Shown here one piece after another: positions 19,401 to 28,306 of a stretch of DNA of 62,604 nucleotides. Within the stretch, counting starts at the first letter, position 1. Every line of letters begins with the position of its first letter. Both the position numbers and the translations under genes were made by a program. Origin of the DNA: Eubacterium sp. (GTDB taxonomy: Bacteria; Bacillota; Clostridia; Oscillospirales; Acutalibacteraceae); NCBI GenBank assembly GCA_022511185.1, contig JAFLSA010000002.1, positions 1-62,604 on the forward strand, read 5' to 3'. A model generated the notes under the pieces. That model worked only from the letters and a program-made list of their open reading frames with translations. It was not told the DNA's origin and did no database searches.

Positions 19401-19532
19401 ATTCCCACCTCTTTTATTAATTATATAATGAAAAGAAATTTATTGCAATAAAATGTAAGGTATTGACATATAACACTATAAAGTTATTTGTAGTTTTATT
19501 AACTCAATATTTATCCTTCATAACATACAAAT

Positions 19533-19566
19533 AAAAAAGCATCAGTCAAAATGACTGATGCTTTTT
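19533..19566. terminator. Bidirectional terminator downstream of the fusion gene
   Basis: AAAAAAGCATCAGTCAAAATGACTGATGCTTTTT. Confidence 0.8.
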
Positions 19567-19569
19567 AAG

Positions 19570-19617
19570 TGCGCCAGGCAGGACTTGAACCTGCATAGTT
19601 CCCACTAGATCCTAATA
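19570..19617 (-). pseudogene. 3'-half of a tRNA-Leu-like gene (from anticodon loop to acceptor), probable att relic
   Basis: Reverse strand TTAGGA-TCTAG-TGGGAACTA-TGCAGGTTCAAGTCCTGC-CTGGCGCA: T-arm GCAGG/TTCAAGT/CCTGC, variable stem and acceptor 3' strand present; no recognisable 5' half/D-arm. Confidence 0.65.
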
Positions 19618-19773
19618 GTATCGTTACCTTAATGAATTAATCTTCATAACGAAATTATTTATTTACAATTTTAAAGTATTTAAATTTGTAAAAGCACAAA
19701 AGACGTATCTTTAATCTTAGACATTTAGAAAAATAATATATAGAGTAATTAATTCTGCACATTATTCTGTTGT

Positions 19774-22700
19774 TTATAAAGAAAAACTCATTTTATTAAA
19801 ACCGTCTCTAATTCTATCAATATTTGATGAGAATTTTTGTATTCCTCCAGATAAAACTTCTTTGTTGAAACACTGTGCGCACGAATAATCCTCATATACT
19901 CGAATTCCAAACAACCCCTCTGCACACGGATATTTAGTGCAATTATATATACAATCTACAGAATAAATTCTTTTTGGTATTAATACTTTAATACCCATTA
20001 CATTTGTAGACATATAATCATCAACTAATGAAAAATCATCATCAGTAAGTTTAAATAAATCTTGTATCTTTGCCTTGATTTCAGCAATAGATATAGGTTG
20101 AAATTTTTCTGGGGCGCCATCAATAGAAAAAAGATCCAAAAATTTAATATCAACTCTTTTTCTTGCGGCATAATTTATCAAATCAACAATATCATCAAAA
20201 TTATAACTAGTGATTACAGAGTTGATTTTAATTGAAAAACCATTATCAATCAAGAAATCAATTCCTTTTTTAACATCTTCTAAACAGTTTTGCCCTGTAA
20301 TTTCTTTGTATTTTTGTGGATTCAAACTATTGAGTGTAATATTAAATTTAAGTTTACTTCCCTTAATTCTTTCAAAATTAGATTTTAATTTAATTATTTG
20401 AGTACCATTACTAGTAAATCCTATGTCCTTAAATTGGTTTTGAAATTCATTACACTCTTCAAGAATATTTGGATAAAGCAATGGCTCTCCACCACTAATT
20501 TTAATTTTTTCAAATCCGCACTTTTTTGCTTCGTTTAGTAGGGTTCTAATATCAAAATCAGAATTATTATTAATATTATTTCCAATCAATGAGCTTATTC
20601 GACCTTCGTGATGACAATATGAACAGTTTAAATTACATTTTTCTGATACAATTATTCTTAAATATTTACTTATTGAATTTTTTAATGAGTTCAAACTACT
20701 ATCAGAATATACATTTTCAATCGATTCAAAATATGCTTTTGATACCTCTAATATTTTTTTCTCATTTTTACATTTTGACAAAACTTTATAACGTTCCATA
20801 TAATCGTTTATATCTAAAAGACTTCTCAAAATACTTTCATCAGATATATTATATTCCATTAATCGATTATTTGCTAAAGTATAATTAACTTGTTCTAATG
20901 GGTATTTAAAAGAAGTATACCATAAAACAAAATGAATTATAATATCATCAAGAGGCATGCAATTTTTACGAAAAACAGTATAATTATCATCATAATAAAT
21001 TTCTTCTAATAAATCGCTTTTCCTATCAACCATTAATCTAAGAAGTGCAATAATAGCTTTTTCATAATAATTACACCTATCATTTAAATCTGATACTTTA
21101 TTGATATTTATCTTATTGAAAATAGAAACTAAATTAATTTTAGGGAACTCACTTTTAGACTTCAAATTCAGCAAATAGTAGGCACAATTCCATGATATCA
21201 TAAAATTACTTTTTGATGTTAAAAGTTGCTCTATTGTTGTTTTTCGAATTATACTTCGAAATTCAGATGCCATTTCTATTCCAAAAAGTTTTTTTTCGTC
21301 ACAACTCTGCAATAACATTTTTGAAATCATGCTTTGAATTGAAGAAGAACATACTGTGCTTGTTTCATTCTCAGGTATCATTATTCTTTTTAACGTATCA
21401 ATAGCTTGCCATCTAACTTCCAAAATAGAGGAATTTAAATATTTTATAATTTCATCACATAAAGTGCCAATTTGCGATGGTTCGCAATTTTCTAATTTTG
21501 TTTCCAAATTTATAATTTCATTTATATCTTCACTCCAAATTGATTCATAATTAGAGTTCTTACCTTCTTCTACGCCCATTGTAATATAATCACATGGATA
21601 TGATATAGGAATTAGTGAATGTAATTTCGACTTAGGCATTAATATCGCCGAATCTTTCTTGACTAAGAAAAAATCATTATCAATATAAGCAAATAATTCA
21701 CCATTGCTTACATATGTTATTTCATCCATTTCTTTATGTAAATGTGGAGTAATATAATCAGATGTTTTTGCTTTAGTAATGTACAAATTAAAAAAACCAT
21801 TATTATATTTAAATCGCATAGCGCCATCACTTATTGATGATGAATTTATCACTTTTCCTGTTATTTCATCCATGCTACTTTTTTCTTCAGCAAGATGGTA
21901 TGTATCAAAATTATTATTTTCATGGTTTTTATAATCAGTTGATTTCCATTTACCATTTTCAAATTTGAATATTTTTGTATCGATATGTTCATTAGCACTT
22001 TTGTCCATTGAATGGAATAAAAAGCTTGGACAATTATAATCATCCTTAAATAGTCCAGAAGTAGCTATTTGTTCAATATTATCAAATTTCGCATCCTCTA
22101 TTTGATGAATATGTCCGCAAAAGTAATATTTTGTATTAACACTCTTTAAAAAATTAATAATCATATTTCTTGGATGCTCATCAAACATTTGTAATGGATG
22201 ATGACCAATGACGATAGTAGGATATCCATCTTTTATATTGTTAATTTTAGGTAATTCATATTCACTTAGCCATATTTTATTAGAATCATTTACTTTGACT
22301 TCTTCCAAATTTTGAAAATCCGTACCAATAGGTTGTCCTGAAAAAACACTTGTGTTTAACACTACAATATTTATTGCATTATCTATTGTAGCTACATGAG
22401 ACTTAATTTGTGAATCAAAGTTTTCGCCAAACGAATTATTTATCAATATCTCATAATCACTAAAGTCGGTTCTTAATTTTCTAGCATAATATTCTTGTTG
22501 CTGGATTTTAGACTCATTATTTTCTTCTTTCCATTGATTGAGTAATGTAAACCTGGATTTATTTCGTATATAATCATGGTTTCCTGGGCAAATAATAATT
22601 CTATCGCATATTGTTTTTAAATCGTCCAAAAACTCTTTAGCATTATTTACATTATCTAAATTATTGTATTCTCCTCTATGAATAATATCTCCAGTTATTA

Positions 22701-22836
22701 AAATAAAATCCAGGTTTTTAATATCTTCATTTAGAATTTTAGTAAACTTTTCTCTCAATGTACTATCCGTCCATTTACTAAATTCACTACCAATATGAAG
22801 ATCAGATAATTGAATCCATTTAACATTACTTGTCAT
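19774..22836 (-). CDS. Multidomain fusion: calcineurin-like metallophosphoesterase + cupin + helical-repeat region + MoaA-like radical SAM enzyme
   Basis: MPE motifs DLHIG, GDIIHRGE, GNHDY, GHHP, GHIH; cupin motifs PHLHKEMDEITYVSNGE and PKSKLH; radical SAM CNLNCSYCHHEGR and SGGEPLL; C-terminal Cys-rich CIYNC-PC-CAQC. Start set at 22836 (RBS AAGGGGA; ORF opens at 22932). Confidence 0.85.
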   Translation of the reverse strand: MTSNVKWIQLSDLHIGSEFSKWTDSTLREKFTKILNEDIKNLDFILITGDIIHRGEYNNLDNVNNAKEFLDDLKTICDRIIICPGNHDYIRNKSRFTLLNQWKEENNESKIQQQEYYARKLRTDFSDYEILINNSFGENFDSQIKSHVATIDNAINIVVLNTSVFSGQPIGTDFQNLEEVKVNDSNKIWLSEYELPKINNIKDGYPTIVIGHHPLQMFDEHPRNMIINFLKSVNTKYYFCGHIHQIEDAKFDNIEQIATSGLFKDDYNCPSFLFHSMDKSANEHIDTKIFKFENGKWKSTDYKNHENNNFDTYHLAEEKSSMDEITGKVINSSSISDGAMRFKYNNGFFNLYITKAKTSDYITPHLHKEMDEITYVSNGELFAYIDNDFFLVKKDSAILMPKSKLHSLIPISYPCDYITMGVEEGKNSNYESIWSEDINEIINLETKLENCEPSQIGTLCDEIIKYLNSSILEVRWQAIDTLKRIMIPENETSTVCSSSIQSMISKMLLQSCDEKKLFGIEMASEFRSIIRKTTIEQLLTSKSNFMISWNCAYYLLNLKSKSEFPKINLVSIFNKININKVSDLNDRCNYYEKAIIALLRLMVDRKSDLLEEIYYDDNYTVFRKNCMPLDDIIIHFVLWYTSFKYPLEQVNYTLANNRLMEYNISDESILRSLLDINDYMERYKVLSKCKNEKKILEVSKAYFESIENVYSDSSLNSLKNSISKYLRIIVSEKCNLNCSYCHHEGRISSLIGNNINNNSDFDIRTLLNEAKKCGFEKIKISGGEPLLYPNILEECNEFQNQFKDIGFTSNGTQIIKLKSNFERIKGSKLKFNITLNSLNPQKYKEITGQNCLEDVKKGIDFLIDNGFSIKINSVITSYNFDDIVDLINYAARKRVDIKFLDLFSIDGAPEKFQPISIAEIKAKIQDLFKLTDDDFSLVDDYMSTNVMGIKVLIPKRIYSVDCIYNCTKYPCAEGLFGIRVYEDYSCAQCFNKEVLSGGIQKFSSNIDRIRDGFNKMSFSL

Positions 22837-23172
22837 TAGCTTTCCCCTTATAAATAAAAATTTTACTATACACATGATTATTAATAACACTAAAAATAAT
22901 AATGAAGCAATAGTATTTGCAAAACTGCACATTTTTTCGACAAAATTGTATATTTTTAAATTGATTCTTGTCTTGCATGATAATTAAGTGTCGAAAAATG
23001 TAAAAAGTAACAAAAGTTTTGAAAAATTATAGTTTTATTATGATAATTCAATTTATCCAAATTTATAAAAGAGTTTTGAGCCTTACAAGATTAAAACTTT
23101 TTTTGATTGAAAAATACATAATCATATAATAATCAATGTTAAGACAATGCAAAAACAATAGATTTGACACCA

Positions 23173-23220
23173 AAACAAAAACGCTGTAACCCCATAATAG
23201 AGCTTACAACGTTTTTGTTT
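23173..23220. terminator. Long hairpin in the intergenic region between the Shedu-like and fusion genes
   Basis: AAACAAAAACGCTGTAA / TTACAACGTTTTTGTTT. Confidence 0.55.
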
Positions 23221-23591
23221 TTTGTTTGATTTTTAGTGTTCAAATGGCCTATGCTTTGTTTCAAATAATATCCCAAACCATTTCGTCACCGCAGATGTAC
23301 GGATATAGATAAAATAACTGTGAACTATTATCAAAACGAAATACCTGCTCTGATGCTTTAAAATCTCTGCGTAAAGATGTCCGCACCACAAAACATATCA
23401 TCGAAGATAACGTCAAAATTAAACAAAATATTAAGGCGGAAAAAAATTCAACAGCAAAGATTTACTGTTAAAGACAGATACAAAGTAAAAAGAAAATTTA
23501 ATTTAGATTATTATAGATAAATGATAAATAACATAGATTAGTGTAATATGGACTATTATAAGTAAGGAGTCAAGTGTAAAACTTGACTCCT

Positions 23592-24590
23592 TTAAAATGG
23601 TAAATCATCTTCTTCATATACATTTTCTTCAAACTCATCTTCAGTAATACCTAAAATATTTTTAGCTCTTGCCAACAATTGATCATATGTTAATATAGTA
23701 ATTTGGCTATATGCTGAATTCAAAATTCTAAATGCTTTTTGTTTTTCATCATCCCAATCATATGATCTGCCATAAATCAATGTACATCTTGGTTTTACAA
23801 CTTTACATCCTATTTGGTCTCTAAAAGAAGCATCGTTAGTCTTTTGTTCAACGGAATAAATATAGTTTAGACATTGTGTAATTGCTTTAGTTAAAGTTGA
23901 GGATGGAATATAATTATTGTGATCTTTTGAAAGTGCCCAAAAAGGCATTTCGTTAGGTTTTTTTATTTCAACTATATCCACAAAACCATCATAAGATTGC
24001 ATAATATAGTCGGCGATATTATGAGTATCTATATTGCGTTCGTCAACGATTCTCGCAAAGTCAGAACCTAATATCCACTTGTTGTATTCAAACCAATCTT
24101 GCCATGAACTTTCGGGCAAATCTTCTCGCAACATATATTCAAATTCTTCAAGAGATTTTTTCTTATTGATAAAATTAACAGCATAATAAACATCTTTTGT
24201 CAAAATCTCGCTTTCAACAAGAGTCTTTGCGGTTTCTTCACTATTTTGAAGAATTGATTTGAATTGTTCAATCAATTCACTTTGATTGGAATCAACACTT
24301 ATGTATTCGCCTTGCCCAAGAGTTAAAGGCGTATAGTTATCACTAATATATTTTACAAGCGCCTCAAGTTCAGAATTTTTTAACGTTAATTCACTTTTAG
24401 GTGTATTCAATTCTGGTTTGCGATTTCTCACATAATATCTACCGATTTTCAACCCTATATCTATTTTTGATTCATTATTATGATTGATTTTCATTAATAT
24501 AGCTTGAGAATATACCCTTTGTCCTTGATAAAGAATTTTAGGAGTAGCATAAGGAACGCCGTTATTTGAACTTTTTATTTTTTGACTCAT
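23592..24590 (-). CDS. sduA: Shedu (SduA/DUF4263)-family antiphage nuclease-like protein
   Basis: WQDWFEYNKWILGSDFARIVDER...GFVDIVEIKKPNEMPFW...TKAITQCLNYI (PD-(D/E)XK core). Start at 24590 has GGAG RBS; ORF opens at 24686. Confidence 0.78.
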   Translation of the reverse strand: MSQKIKSSNNGVPYATPKILYQGQRVYSQAILMKINHNNESKIDIGLKIGRYYVRNRKPELNTPKSELTLKNSELEALVKYISDNYTPLTLGQGEYISVDSNQSELIEQFKSILQNSEETAKTLVESEILTKDVYYAVNFINKKKSLEEFEYMLREDLPESSWQDWFEYNKWILGSDFARIVDERNIDTHNIADYIMQSYDGFVDIVEIKKPNEMPFWALSKDHNNYIPSSTLTKAITQCLNYIYSVEQKTNDASFRDQIGCKVVKPRCTLIYGRSYDWDDEKQKAFRILNSAYSQITILTYDQLLARAKNILGITEDEFEENVYEEDDLPF

Positions 24591-24612
24591 ATGTAGACTC
24601 CATGTTTTATTT

Positions 24613-25707
24613 CTAAAGCTTGGCACTAAATGGTAATGATTTGATATAATCTTCCATAAATTGGAAATCTGGCTGTTCGTTATCATCTATTGGTAAGTAT
24701 AATTTTGTTTGTTTTATTAAATCTTTTGTAAAAGCTCTACCAAATACAGGATATCTATATTTTTCTTTGTTCAATAAAGATATAATAAATTCAGCAGTAT
24801 AAACACTTAACCAATCTGCTCTTACTATAATTATATGTGGACCTGTAATAAATTTGTGATTTTGATAAAAAATTGTTGAAGTAGTATCTCCTATAGTTAT
24901 GGCATTGGCTTTTTCTAATCCCACGTAATCTAAAGCCTGCACATATTTAGCTATACCATTGTTTTCGTCTGTTCTTGTAATATATAACACATAACTTTCA
25001 TCAATGGCTTCAACTAAATCAGAAGAATTATAGGACTTTCCATTATATACTTTTGCATTCAAATCTTGTTCTAAGGAAAATAGTTTCCACTTTCTGTCCG
25101 ATAATTTAAGCTTTTTTGAATATTGACATCCCGCATATTGATATTCAAATTTATTTTGATCAATATTGTCTAGATACCAACAGGATTTTTCATACCCATC
25201 TTGTAAAAAATAATCAGGAATTCCTTTAACACTAGAATTTAAGTTTTCTATATATGACTCCATATATTTGTAATCAGGCTCGTTGTTTGAATCAACAGGG
25301 AGTTTTATTTTTGTATTTTTTAATTGTTTCTCAACTGTCCATTTTCTTCCACCATATGAATACATTTCGGCTTCGATCTTAAGTATTTGAATAAGAAAAA
25401 AAGCTAAATTTTTATTTAATGGATATTGTACGGTATCTATTGTGACAATCTTTTCACTTGCAAAAAATGGTTTGCTTTGATAAAAACAAGCGCCAATACT
25501 ACCATCATATGCCAAAGATATAAGATTTCCTTTCCGATTTGCGACATCTACATAAGTTAGAACACCGTTGTTTTCTTTAGTAGTGCTTATATAGGGTATA
25601 TCTCCAGATATCATATTTTTTATATATGATGATTCTCCTCGGTGAATACTAAAATACTTTTCATCACCTAGTAAAAATTCTCCCCATTTACAATTATTTA
25701 ATGACAT
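24613..25707 (-). CDS. Restriction-modification specificity (S) subunit
   Basis: Two target-recognition-like halves (GDIPYISTTKENNGVLTYV; ...SLEQDLNAKVYNGKSYNSSDL...YVLYITRTDENNGIA); TRD-like FFASEKIVTID and KFITGPHIIIVRADWLSVYTAEFIISLL. Start at 25707 with GGAG RBS; ORF opens at 25755. Confidence 0.8.
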   Translation of the reverse strand: MSLNNCKWGEFLLGDEKYFSIHRGESSYIKNMISGDIPYISTTKENNGVLTYVDVANRKGNLISLAYDGSIGACFYQSKPFFASEKIVTIDTVQYPLNKNLAFFLIQILKIEAEMYSYGGRKWTVEKQLKNTKIKLPVDSNNEPDYKYMESYIENLNSSVKGIPDYFLQDGYEKSCWYLDNIDQNKFEYQYAGCQYSKKLKLSDRKWKLFSLEQDLNAKVYNGKSYNSSDLVEAIDESYVLYITRTDENNGIAKYVQALDYVGLEKANAITIGDTTSTIFYQNHKFITGPHIIIVRADWLSVYTAEFIISLLNKEKYRYPVFGRAFTKDLIKQTKLYLPIDDNEQPDFQFMEDYIKSLPFSAKL

Positions 25708-25708
25708 A

Positions 25709-28087
25709 CTAATTCTCCAATAATCCATTTTCATCCATGTATTTGAACAAAGCATATTTTTTTAGAGTTATTTCAAAATCACTATCAGAAAGATTTGAAT
25801 AATCTGTTTCAATATATGCTTCTGCTAACGCTTCATCACAAATAGATATTTTTTTCTTTAACCAAATATATTGGTTTGGTGCGGCAGTACCATCTATTTG
25901 ATCAACCCATTCTTTTCTTATGCAATTCCACGCACCCGAATCTTTTCGACCATTATGTGGAATAACCTTAAATCCATCATCTTGCCATCTTGCGAAGAAG
26001 ACAGATTTATCTTCATCGTGCTTATAGTGAGCCTTAAATACCATAATGCAGGTTGCGGTTCCAACATGACTATCAAAAAACACATTTGCTGGCATTGTCA
26101 TACAAGCTAATAAAGTGTGGTGTTGTAAAATTTCAGCCCTTAATTTTTCGCCACTGTTTCCAGCACAGGACATCGGAACAATTGCAATACCTATACCTCC
26201 GTCTTTTAGATAGTGCAACATTGCAGCTACAAAATCCAATTCGTCTTGCCCCTTGGAAAAAACAACCTCATCCATTCGAGTATCTTCAAGTTCTTTGTTT
26301 GTTCTTTCAATTAATATCTTTTGTTTCTCAATATTGGCCTGTATTTTTTTTATTTCGACTTCGGTTACTCTACTATCTTTTTTCTTTGCTTGGGATAATT
26401 TTTTCTTTAATACATTGATTTTACCTTCATATTCCTCTTTTCTTTTAATAATCTCATAATTTTGAGATGATGAGTTATCTTTTTTATCAAGCGAATATGG
26501 TGGATTGATCATAGCAATATCTATATCACCAAAACTTGCTAATGCTTCATGAAGTGGTATTTTGTCGTTATCATTCAAATATGTTTTTCCACTATCGTCA
26601 ACAGGTGCATAAGAGTCGACTAATAATGAGGAACAATTAAACAAATTCGATTTTCCGTCGCCATGAAATCTCATGTTCGCATAAGCTAATGCATACATTG
26701 ATGGGTCTCTTTCAACACCAATAAGACTATTCTTTTGGGCTGAACTATACTTATTGTTTTTCTCTGTTTCGCTTATTTTTTGTGCGGAAATATTTTCTTT
26801 AATTCTGGCTAATGCAGAAATTAAAAACGCTCCTGTACCACAGCATATATCTAATACTTTTGTTGTCTCGGTCAGTTTTTTGTCAGAATAGTATTCAGCA
26901 ATATCACAAAACAACTCTGTTATATGCTTTGGAGTTAGCACAATGCCTTTTTCTTTTGCATTACCCTTTGTAAATCGTAGGAAAGTAGTATAAAATTCTC
27001 CCATTACATCAATGCCAGAATAATGTTCTAATATCTCTATTACATTTTCATAAAGAGAGTAAATACAGCGAGATAATACTGTATCTCCATCTGTAAAGTC
27101 TCGGTTTTCGCCTTTTGGCGCTCTTAGTAATTCATCCTTTGACAGTAAATTATTATAGAACTTTCTTAATGCGGTTCTCTTACCTTTCGGTATTTTGTCA
27201 ATATCCCAAATACCTCTAACATAATCATCTTCATATTCATTACCATCACCATACAAAGCTGCCTTCAACATTTTTACAGAACTTCTGCCTATTGAATCGG
27301 AGAGCATTCTTTTTGATTTTGCCACCCTTTTTCCATCAATAGCCGATTTCGTATCTTTGTATAGTTTTGATTCGTGGTTAGTCAACCCTAAAATGATAGC
27401 AGAAACAAATCCAGCTTTAGAATTATCTTCAATCCCGTTTGCCCTCAAAAAATTCGCACAAGATAAAGTATATCTTCTTAATTCTTTTTTTACTTCAGCT
27501 TCTGTTTCGGCAAATCTTTCTAATACAATATCTATATCTTTTTCATACTGATTAATTGAAGGGATGTCGTCTTCCAATGTACCATCTGTTATAATTTCAA
27601 TATCTGATACTTCTGCATTTTTAGGCCAAACAAAAGACGTTATCCTGCTTTTTATATTGGTTTGTCCTGAAATAGCAATCGCAACAACATCATAGTTGTC
27701 TGATAAAAAAGAAGCGTACCATAACGCACCATCAATTGCATATTTTTCTGTATCATCTGACGAGCCAAACCCATTCAATTTATACTCTTCAATATTTGAA
27801 TACCTACTATGCTCATTTGTCTCTGCTTTACATTCGATAACTATAATTACATTAGAATTATCTTTAACAACCATAAAATCTGGAGTGCCTTTATTTCCCA
27901 TAGTTTGCTTTTTGCTAGCTTTGGAAAAAACATCGGAAATCCAGTTATAGTCAGTTCCTTTATAACTATCTTCTTTGAACCAAGTGATGCCATCTACTTT
28001 ATTATTTTGCTTAGATGGATAGTCAGGTATCTCGCTTAACATATCTGCAGTAAGTCCCTTTGTTGTTTCTTCGCTTGCTTTACTCAT
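25709..28087 (-). CDS. BcgI-like restriction-modification protein: N-terminal PD-(D/E)XK nuclease-like domain fused to N6-adenine DNA methylase
   Basis: GTPDFMVVKDNSNVIIVIECKAE (nuclease-like), DICCGTGAFLISAL (SAM binding), DIAMINPPYSL (NPPY). RBS AAGGAG. Confidence 0.85.
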   Translation of the reverse strand: MSKASEETTKGLTADMLSEIPDYPSKQNNKVDGITWFKEDSYKGTDYNWISDVFSKASKKQTMGNKGTPDFMVVKDNSNVIIVIECKAETNEHSRYSNIEEYKLNGFGSSDDTEKYAIDGALWYASFLSDNYDVVAIAISGQTNIKSRITSFVWPKNAEVSDIEIITDGTLEDDIPSINQYEKDIDIVLERFAETEAEVKKELRRYTLSCANFLRANGIEDNSKAGFVSAIILGLTNHESKLYKDTKSAIDGKRVAKSKRMLSDSIGRSSVKMLKAALYGDGNEYEDDYVRGIWDIDKIPKGKRTALRKFYNNLLSKDELLRAPKGENRDFTDGDTVLSRCIYSLYENVIEILEHYSGIDVMGEFYTTFLRFTKGNAKEKGIVLTPKHITELFCDIAEYYSDKKLTETTKVLDICCGTGAFLISALARIKENISAQKISETEKNNKYSSAQKNSLIGVERDPSMYALAYANMRFHGDGKSNLFNCSSLLVDSYAPVDDSGKTYLNDNDKIPLHEALASFGDIDIAMINPPYSLDKKDNSSSQNYEIIKRKEEYEGKINVLKKKLSQAKKKDSRVTEVEIKKIQANIEKQKILIERTNKELEDTRMDEVVFSKGQDELDFVAAMLHYLKDGGIGIAIVPMSCAGNSGEKLRAEILQHHTLLACMTMPANVFFDSHVGTATCIMVFKAHYKHDEDKSVFFARWQDDGFKVIPHNGRKDSGAWNCIRKEWVDQIDGTAAPNQYIWLKKKISICDEALAEAYIETDYSNLSDSDFEITLKKYALFKYMDENGLLEN

Positions 28088-28119
28088 TTTAAATCTCCTT
28101 GTTTTCGCTCTTTTTTATT

Positions 28120-28306
28120 TAATAATCTATGATTAACCAATTAACTTTTATCATCAAACTCTGTGAATGCTTTTTCAACAAGAATTTTCATTGTATGAAT
28201 CATGGTTTGAAAATCAGTCATAACGTTATATCTTTTTAGCAAAAGCTTGCCATTTCTTTTGTTTTATTCTTTAATCTTTCGAGAATAGAAGAAGCTTTAT
28301 CAGCCA
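28120..28306 (-). pseudogene. Deletion remnant of an AbiEii-family toxin gene
   Basis: Start ATG at 28306 overlaps the abiEi stop; N-terminus MADKASSILERLKNKTKEMASF is AbiEii-like, followed directly by a short C-terminal-like stretch (LKRYNVMTDFQTMIHTMKILVEKAFTEFDDKS*). Confidence 0.55.

Noticed and set aside
19570-19660. Complete tRNA gene
   Set aside because: No plausible D-arm, acceptor 5' strand or full anticodon stem upstream; only the 3' half is recognisable.
19774-22836. Prokaryotic viperin assignment for the radical SAM domain
   Set aside because: The motif CNLNCSYCHHEG and the C-terminal Cys cluster are MoaA-like, and the viperin NTP-binding context is not evident; only a loose functional analogy is kept.
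22837-22932. N-terminal transmembrane extension of the fusion protein (MCSFANTIASLLFLVLLIIMCIV...)
   Set aside because: The RBS AAGGGGA lies inside this extension and points to the Met at 22836, so the TM segment is probably untranslated leader.
23230-23475. Open stretch ...SDALKSLRKDVRTTKHIIEDNVKIKQNIKAEKNSTAKIYC* considered as a gene remnant
   Set aside because: No start, RBS or recognisable family; cannot be distinguished from a random open frame.
24591-24686. 74-nt overlap between S subunit and Shedu-like ORFs
   Set aside because: A GGAG RBS supports a start at 24590, downstream of the S stop, so the overlap is an ORF-calling artefact.
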